The notes beneath the pieces are model-generated. The model was given only the letters and a program-made list of their open reading frames with translations, had not been told where the DNA came from and did not search any database. Made by a program: the position numbers and the translations under genes. Below, piece after piece: positions 59,420-64,000 of a stretch of 64,000 bases of DNA. This DNA is from Metabacillus fastidiosus NBRC 101226 (lineage in GTDB: Bacteria > Bacillota > Bacilli > Bacillales > Bacillaceae): contig NZ_BCVG01000008.1 of NCBI RefSeq assembly GCF_001591625.1, positions 1 through 64,000 on the forward strand, in the 5' to 3' direction. The first letter of the stretch is position 1, and each line of letters begins with the position of its first letter.

Positions 59420-60142
59420 TTAACTTCCGCTGCCTACTGTAAATCCAGCTGTTTTCCCTCTTTCAAGCGGCCCATTTCTCATAATGAAATATGATAAAAT
59501 TATCATCACAATTCCTGCCACGGCTAGTATGTGAACAAACAGCAAATAATAACCAATAATAGAGTTAATGATTCCATAAAGATCACTAAATGTTATAAAT
59601 GTGATCGCTAGAAGAGCAAAAACAGTTAGACCAATCATCATACGCAACGTTCCAAAATAATACCAGATCGAACTAAGGAAAAAACCGATACTGAAAAGGA
59701 TAATTCCCCATAATAGATCAATCCAAGGGTAAAGATAAGCACCTGCTTCATTCGCTAAATTTCCCATATGAAATAATGTTCCCTTGCTAATTCCTTCTCT
59801 TACTAAATAATCAGTAAGAAAATAAAAGCTATTTAAGATTATGATTGCCATTATAAGAAAGAGACTAATATTTAGAAAGGAGCTTAATAAAAACTGTTTT
59901 CTCGTTCCCCCAAAAGAAATAATGTATTTGAATCCTTTCGTATAAAAAAAGAACGGATAGATTAAGGAAAAGCCGTAAAAAGGTCCAAAGCTTACTCCGA
60001 CCATAAACTTATCATCTGATGGGACAAAAATTCCTAATACGATATAAAGAATGGATAAAAAACTTGTTACGCCAGCCAGAATATAAAACTGAAGACGCAA
60101 ATCTTCGAACATAATACGGAATGGTCCCTTAAAAGTATTCAT
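59420..60142 (-). CDS. ABC transporter permease (YtrA-type operon 2)
   Basis: A 240-residue membrane protein with about six hydrophobic segments. Parts such as RIMFEDLRLQFYILAGVTSF and YPFFFYTKGFKYIISFGGTR followed by KQFLLSSFLNISLFLIMAII fit the permease type found beside YtrA regulators. It overlaps the ATPase gene by four bases and ends the operon. It should provide the membrane part of an exporter, perhaps for cell-envelope-acting compounds; the substrate is unknown. Confidence 0.8.
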   Translation of the reverse strand: MNTFKGPFRIMFEDLRLQFYILAGVTSFLSILYIVLGIFVPSDDKFMVGVSFGPFYGFSLIYPFFFYTKGFKYIISFGGTRKQFLLSSFLNISLFLIMAIIILNSFYFLTDYLVREGISKGTLFHMGNLANEAGAYLYPWIDLLWGIILFSIGFFLSSIWYYFGTLRMMIGLTVFALLAITFITFSDLYGIINSIIGYYLLFVHILAVAGIVMIILSYFIMRNGPLERGKTAGFTVGSGS

Positions 60143-61017
60143 TTCACCTTTTCCTCCTCTTTTCTCTTTGTAATACTAATGAGATAATCCTGCAGCGAGG
60201 CTTTTTCAATTGTAATATTTGATTCTTTAGCCCTTGAAAGCCAGTCATTATTAAATGGCTCATCTAACATTACATTCAATTGATTCCTTAGTTTACGCTT
60301 TTCTAAAATGCGTCTTCCTGCAGTTAAAGATTCAATAGCAGATGCATCTCCTGTTAATAGAATGCCTTTCATTTTCAATGTTTCTGTCTCTTCATAATGA
60401 GTAATTGTCTGCCTGTCAACAATCGCTATTTTTTCACAGATCGGTTCAATTTCATCAATATGATGGGAAGATAAAATAAATAAACGCGGCTGCTCTTCAT
60501 ACGTATCTAATAACACATCATAAAATTGCTTTCTTCTATGAGCATCAAGTCCATTTGTCGGTTCATCCATAATCGTAATAGGTGATTTGCTTGCCAATCC
60601 GATCACAATCGTAATCATCGTCTGCATTCCCTTTGAGAAGCTTCTAATCTTCTTTTTCCTCGGTAATTCAAATAATGTGACAAGTTCATCAGCTAATGTT
60701 TGATCCCAATTTTCATTGAAATAGGAAGCGAATCGAAGAGCGTCATTCACATTCCAAAGCTCTGAAAATGGATGGTTTTCCTGCATATAGCTAATATATT
60801 TCATACCTTCACTGTTGTTATAAGGGGAAATGCCGCTTACATTCACTTGACCACCATTAGGACTCTCTTGCCCGGAAAGCAGTTTCATGAGAGTCGTTTT
60901 ACCAGCCCCATTTCTCCCCCACAATCCTACAATAATAGGTTCAGTCTCTTGTAGATTTACATCTTTTAATGCAAGTGCATTTCCATATGAAAACGATAGA
61001 TTACTTATATTAATCAT
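60139..61017 (-). CDS. ABC transporter ATP-binding protein (YtrA-type operon 2)
   Basis: A 292-residue ATPase. Walker A is GRNGAGKTT (about 34-42), the signature is FSKGMQTMITI, Walker B is ITIMDEPTNGLDA, and the H-loop is ILSSHHI. As in operon 1, the signature is the FSKGM variant. The C-terminal domain is longer than in plain ATPases. It overlaps the GntR gene by eight bases and the permease gene by four, a tightly coupled operon. Confidence 0.93.
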   Translation of the reverse strand: MINISNLSFSYGNALALKDVNLQETEPIIVGLWGRNGAGKTTLMKLLSGQESPNGGQVNVSGISPYNNSEGMKYISYMQENHPFSELWNVNDALRFASYFNENWDQTLADELVTLFELPRKKKIRSFSKGMQTMITIVIGLASKSPITIMDEPTNGLDAHRRKQFYDVLLDTYEEQPRLFILSSHHIDEIEPICEKIAIVDRQTITHYEETETLKMKGILLTGDASAIESLTAGRRILEKRKLRNQLNVMLDEPFNNDWLSRAKESNITIEKASLQDYLISITKRKEEEKVK

Positions 61018-61378
61018 CAGAATCCTCCTTGATAAAATGAATAATTTCTTCTTTCGTCAGATGAATCCGATTCGCTTCATCTAACATAGGCTGCACATAC
61101 TGCTTATAAAAGTCTTTTTTGCGCTCAGTAAGCAATGTCTCCTTTGCATTATCTGCTACAAACATTCCAACTCCCCTTTGTTTATACACAAGCCCGGCAT
61201 CAACAAGTATTGCTAATCCTTTTTGAGCAGTAGCCCGGTTAATTTGATAAAACTTCGATAACTCAGTTGTGGAAGGAATCTGTTCCCCTTCTTCTAAAAG
61301 TCCATCCACGATGTCATCAGCAATCATGTCTGCTATTTGCTGGAAAATTGGTTTCGTATCGTCAAAAGTTGATTTCAC
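61010..61378 (-). CDS. GntR-family regulator, YtrA subfamily (operon 2)
   Basis: A 122-residue YtrA-type regulator: PIFQQIADMIADDIVDGLLE, IPSTTELSKFYQINRATAQK, GLAILVDAGLVYKQRGVGMF, then a short dimerisation helix. It leads the operon. A perfect 12-bp inverted repeat at 61419-61446, about 40 bases before its start, is the probable operator. The start at 61378 has an AAGGAGAAAAC site. Confidence 0.92.
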   Translation of the reverse strand: MKSTFDDTKPIFQQIADMIADDIVDGLLEEGEQIPSTTELSKFYQINRATAQKGLAILVDAGLVYKQRGVGMFVADNAKETLLTERKKDFYKQYVQPMLDEANRIHLTKEEIIHFIKEDSDD

Positions 61379-61418
61379 AGTTTTCTCCTTATTTTATTCA
61401 TTTTCACCGAATAGTTAA

Positions 61419-61446
61419 ATGGTTGATTACTTGTGTAATCAACCAT
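61419..61446 (-). promoter_or_regulatory. Perfect palindromic operator for YtrA-type operon 2
   Basis: ATGGTTGATTAC (61419-61430) and GTAATCAACCAT (61435-61446) are exact reverse complements with a 4-base centre. Location directly upstream of the GntR gene and the perfect symmetry make it the likely autorepression site. Confidence 0.8.
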
Positions 61447-61497
61447 AACATAGTAAATTTCTATTGTAAATCCCTTTAATGATTAAATATGGAAATT

Positions 61498-61547
61498 AAA
61501 TAGCGGATTGCACCTGTATCACAATAGGCTCAATCCGCTATTTTTAA
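61498..61547. terminator. Terminator between the SnoaL-like gene and operon 2
   Basis: AAATAGCGGATTG (61498-61510) pairs with CAATCCGCTATTT (61531-61543) with T/A flanks. It can end the SnoaL-like gene transcript on the minus strand. Confidence 0.8.
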
Positions 61548-61643
61548 TAATTATCTTTCTTAGGCTTCTTTTTACTTAGCTTTGCTGTTTACTATATTAA
61601 AGTGCTGGATAGTTTAAATGCAAAACTCCAAATTCTTTAATGT

Positions 61644-62033
61644 CTACTTGTTGATTAACTCCGTACCATATGAATTATCAATTGCACAAAGCCATTCACC
61701 TTGTGAATTTTTCTTGAAAACATATGTTGCTCTTCTATCCATTGAATATTCATTATCGTTTTTATCGGCTTCAAGTAATGTCTGAGAAATAACTAAAGCT
61801 GTATCTCCTGCTTCTAAAATAATCATTTCTCCTTGTGTTGGCACAAGAGTGTTATTAAAGTATTTTGAAATTGCAATAAATGCTTTTTTGATTTCTTCTT
61901 TCCCTCGTGCAATCATTCCAGGCTTTACAACTAGAATTGCATCATCAGTATAGTAATTCATCAAAGTATCAAAATCTTCTTGCTTTATTGCAAGGTCGCA
62001 CTTCTTAATAAACTCTTTCAATTCGTGTTCCAA
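61644..62033 (-). CDS. SnoaL/DUF4440-like NTF2-fold protein
   Basis: A 129-residue protein with the NTF2-like pattern: an N-terminal helix ([20 protein letters not shown]), the family stretch [32 protein letters not shown], and closing strands [21 protein letters not shown] chose TTG 62033 because TAGGAGGGGTATT sits just upstream; the longer frame to 62057 would translate that site. The function of such small proteins varies (isomerase, cyclase, ketosteroid-like). Single-gene unit. Confidence 0.8.
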   Translation of the reverse strand: MEHELKEFIKKCDLAIKQEDFDTLMNYYTDDAILVVKPGMIARGKEEIKKAFIAISKYFNNTLVPTQGEMIILEAGDTALVISQTLLEADKNDNEYSMDRRATYVFKKNSQGEWLCAIDNSYGTELINK

Positions 62034-62057
62034 AATACCCCTCCTAAATGACACCAA

Positions 62058-63133
62058 ATGTATTGATTAGATAAAGTTTACATTGTTGATATTTAATAAG
62101 CCATCTATTTACAAAATAAATAATTATATTTAAGAGAAAACCTGATGACTTTTTTAAAAAATATACCTATAAAAAACCCCCTTATGCTCTTCTTCTATAG
62201 ATTTCTATAAGGATAAAAAAAGAACGCACTTGAAGGGAGTGCGTTCTTCTCTCGAAAGAGATCATGTCTAATAAAATAAACTTGGTCTTTACTGCTTATG
62301 TTTATTTCTTATTAATAGTTTCGTTTAGATTAGTTTTTTTATGAGCAGATTATAAAAAAAATATATATGGTAATTTTTTGATTAAATTTATTTGGAGAGA
62401 TGCAGTGGTGAACCGAAACAATGAAAAGGATGAATGATTTTATCGATTTGATTACTGATGATACTAAAAATCCCTCTTTCTTTTTTTACATTATTCTATA
62501 TTTTGAGTCATTATAACAAGAGAACTTTATAAGAGGACTATTTTTTTATATTTAATTCTAGTTAACATAAATGACATTTTAAGTAGTAAAAAAGAATCTT
62601 CCATATTAAAAGCTTCTTTTTTTGTAATAAAGTATTAGTTCATGAAACAACTCTTTTCCAGATAAATATCTTTTCTTTCTTATAAAGAATATTTCCATAC
62701 AATATTTTGAACAAAAGAAGTTATTTCTATAAATAAAACGCTTTTCACGGAGTTGTTTACAATTACAGTATTTATATTTCAAGTGATGTCGTTCCCTTAT
62801 TTATTAACTAGTACTTAAAAGGGGCTTTTCTTTTTTAATAAATCATCAAATTTGGGAAAGCTAATACTTAACTTGGATAATTGCTTCTTTAGTTATCATT
62901 TTAAATATATTTCTTCTATTTCAGACCCTCCTTTAAATTTTAAATGCACATTTTTCACATTTGAAATCCAAAAAAATCCCAGAATTAGCCGATTTTCGGC
63001 CGTATTCCGGGATTGCATCTTCAAAATAATTCATACTATTTTTGCCCTATAGCTCAATAATTTTACTAAAAAACTTTATTATCACTGTACATCTGTTTTT
63101 CTAGAAACTCAAAACGGATAGATCAATGTCTCA
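62058..63133. other. 1.1-kb gene-poor region
   Basis: No gene supported. It contains a hairpin with AAGAACGCAC / GTGCGTTCTT (62219-62247), the inverted copy of the dispersed repeat (62547-62600) and a long stem at 62976-63014 (AATCCCAGAAT with ATTCCGGGATT plus an inner GCCGA/TCGGC stem). The last can terminate the minus-strand lipoprotein gene. Otherwise AT-rich. Confidence 0.5.
62547..62600 (-). repeat. Dispersed intergenic repeat, copy H (inverted)
   Basis: Read on the minus strand: GATTCTTTTTTACTACTTAA, AATGTCATTTATGTTAACTA, GAATTAAATA. It carries the ATGTC-ATTTATGTTAACTAGA core of the copies at 29-39 kb, with a T-run before it, so the family extends beyond that cluster. Confidence 0.65.
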
Positions 63134-63562
63134 TTATTTCTGTTCTTCTACAGTATTTCCGGCCTTTTCTACCGTTACTTCCTTATCTGGCATAATCATT
63201 TGGCTTCTTACCATGACATGAGAAATAACAGTATACGTTCCCTCTTCCTTAAATGTATAATTTCCACGGTATAAACCATTTCCTTTATATATACCGTTAA
63301 CCATTACTGGTTCCTTCTGTCCTGATTTTTTAATTTCAAATTGAACATGGTCAACATCTGCTAATTTTTCTTCTCCTTGTATGACAAGTGCTTCCATGGT
63401 AATTTCTTCATTCACTTTGATTTTTTCGGAAATTTGGAACGTTACTTCTATCGGTTCCTCTTTTCCATTAGAGCAGCCGGCCATTACGATAATAAATAAA
63501 CTTGCTAATAAAATAATAAACTTTTTCATGGACTTTTTCTTCTCCTTATCGGCATTTTTCAT
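63134..63562 (-). CDS. Lipoprotein with YtkA/FixH-like domain
   Basis: A 142-residue lipoprotein. The signal segment FIILLASLFIIVMAGCSNG carries a lipobox with Cys at about residue 29. The mature domain is an Ig-like fold of the YtkA type (VEVTFQISEKIKVNEEITME, GIYKGNGLYRGNYTFKEEGT, YTVISHVMVRSQMIMPDKEV). Such proteins sit outside the cell and are linked to copper or respiratory-chain assembly in some bacteria, though the role here is unclear. GAGG five bases before ATG 63562 supports the long start; ATG 63529 (MKKFIILL) is an alternative. Confidence 0.85.
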   Translation of the reverse strand: MKNADKEKKKSMKKFIILLASLFIIVMAGCSNGKEEPIEVTFQISEKIKVNEEITMEALVIQGEEKLADVDHVQFEIKKSGQKEPVMVNGIYKGNGLYRGNYTFKEEGTYTVISHVMVRSQMIMPDKEVTVEKAGNTVEEQK

Positions 63563-63698
63563 TTTTCCTCTATTTTTCTAGTATACTTGTTTTGGGATGG
63601 AGATAATATGACCATTCCGTGACTATATTATGTCTTTCTCTTTATTGGAGCATTATAGAATTATGTTTCAATAATATCCCATTCGTAAAAACATAAAA

Positions 63699-63724
63699 AA
63701 CCTTACTTCATGAATAAAGTAAGG
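63699..63724. terminator. Terminator after the DedA-like gene
   Basis: ACCTTACTT pairs with AAGTAAGGA across a CATGAAT-type loop, with A-rich and T-rich flanks. It lies just beyond the 3' end of the DedA gene on the minus strand. Confidence 0.65.
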
Positions 63725-63745
63725 AAATTGATGTGAATCGACTGC

Positions 63746-64000
63746 TTACAGTCTCTTTTTCATTCCCTTTTTCCTCAGTAAGCTTCCTTTTGTCACAATT
63801 AAATATATTGCAGGAATGATAAAAGGAACAATCGAAAAGAGAAACAGGGACAAAACTAAATTATTCTCTACCCATGTAAGATTCCCTAAAAGTAATCCCG
63901 CACTCAGCCAAAAAGCAGTCCAGGCAATGCCGCCCAGGCTATTATATTTAAAAAACACGGAGAAAGGATAGCTGGTAAATCCGCCGACAAACGGGACTGT
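63746..64000 (-). CDS. DedA-family membrane protein, 5' end outside the window
   Basis: The last 84 residues of a DedA/SNARE-associated family protein, and the frame stays open to the window edge. Visible text is TVPFVGGFTSYPFSVFFKYN followed by SLGGIAWTAFWLSAGLLLGN, the conserved re-entrant and helix pattern of DedA proteins, then a C-terminal helix and a basic tail (KKGMKKRL). DedA-family members include flippases for undecaprenyl phosphate or other lipids. The start lies beyond position 64000, so this entry is partial. Confidence 0.85.
   Translation of the reverse strand, partial: TVPFVGGFTSYPFSVFFKYNSLGGIAWTAFWLSAGLLLGNLTWVENNLVLSLFLFSIVPFIIPAIYLIVTKGSLLRKKGMKKRL

Noticed and set aside
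1-64000. CRISPR arrays, tRNA and rRNA genes
   Set aside because: No regularly spaced direct repeats with unique spacers, no cloverleaf-like tRNA with CCA-type ends, and no rRNA sequence were seen on reading both strands.

Overview
The window reads as chromosomal DNA of an AT-rich endospore-forming Bacillaceae bacterium (Bacillus sensu lato). The reasons are low GC, Gram-positive ribosome binding sites with frequent TTG/GTG starts, spore germination (ger) genes, a spo0M homologue, CotF-like coat proteins next to an adhB-type dehydrogenase, a CdaS-type diadenylate cyclase, T-box and PyrR leader elements, and YtrA-type GntR/ABC operons. No rRNA, tRNA, CRISPR array or intact insertion sequence was seen.

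Layout. 0-9.3 kb: an orphan T-box leader, a SufR-like Fe-S regulator, sodA, a HesB/YneR-like protein, a reductase that looks like CysJ without its flavodoxin domain, czcD with an ArsR/CzrA-like operator, a HAD-like protein whose nucleophile position is Asn, and a divergent WYL-regulator/GyrI-like module. 9.3-14.6 kb: a germination locus with gerAA intact on the minus strand, while gerAB (minus) and gerAC (plus, convergent) each carry a one-base homopolymer frameshift. 14.8-19.6 kb: a collapsed pyr operon, made of a PyrR attenuator, a relic of the pyrC 3' end, then intact pyrAA-pyrAB.

19.6-40 kb is accessory and decaying. It holds relics of a tyrosine recombinase, a DUF421 protein and membrane proteins, small secreted or membrane proteins of unknown function, and a two-gene module duplicated at 27.6-28.4 and 33.9-34.8 kb, with a different lesion in each copy. 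Most copies of a dispersed intergenic repeat lie here; the full form is a hairpin followed by a core close to CTTTGTAAAATGTC / ATTATGTTAACTAGA. Embedded in it are a solitary accA with its own MarR regulator, and an operon of an ECF sigma factor, a PadR-like protein and a HAAS-domain FtsW/RodA protein.

40-64 kb is denser and more conventional: DUF418, spo0M, an SRPBCC-ArsR pair with repeated operators, a class A PBP with a long lysine-rich tail, two separate GntR-ATPase-permease operons, DinB proteins, an EamA transporter, a MerR regulator with a textbook 19-bp-spacer promoter ahead of a serine hydrolase, a coat-protein/adhB/cdaS sporulation cluster, and a catDE-like quinone/thiol-stress operon (DoxX, ring-cleavage-type VOC, LLM flavoenzyme, FMN reductase) divergent from a YodB/CatR-type regulator that keeps the N-terminal sensing Cys. 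The window ends inside a DedA-family gene.

The most notable signals are the pyr operon remnant, the repeat family and its cassette-like spacing between small genes, the duplicated module, the twin frameshifts in the ger locus, the solitary marR-accA pair, and the sigma/PadR/HAAS-FtsW operon. All family assignments come from reading the translated sequences; no database search was run.
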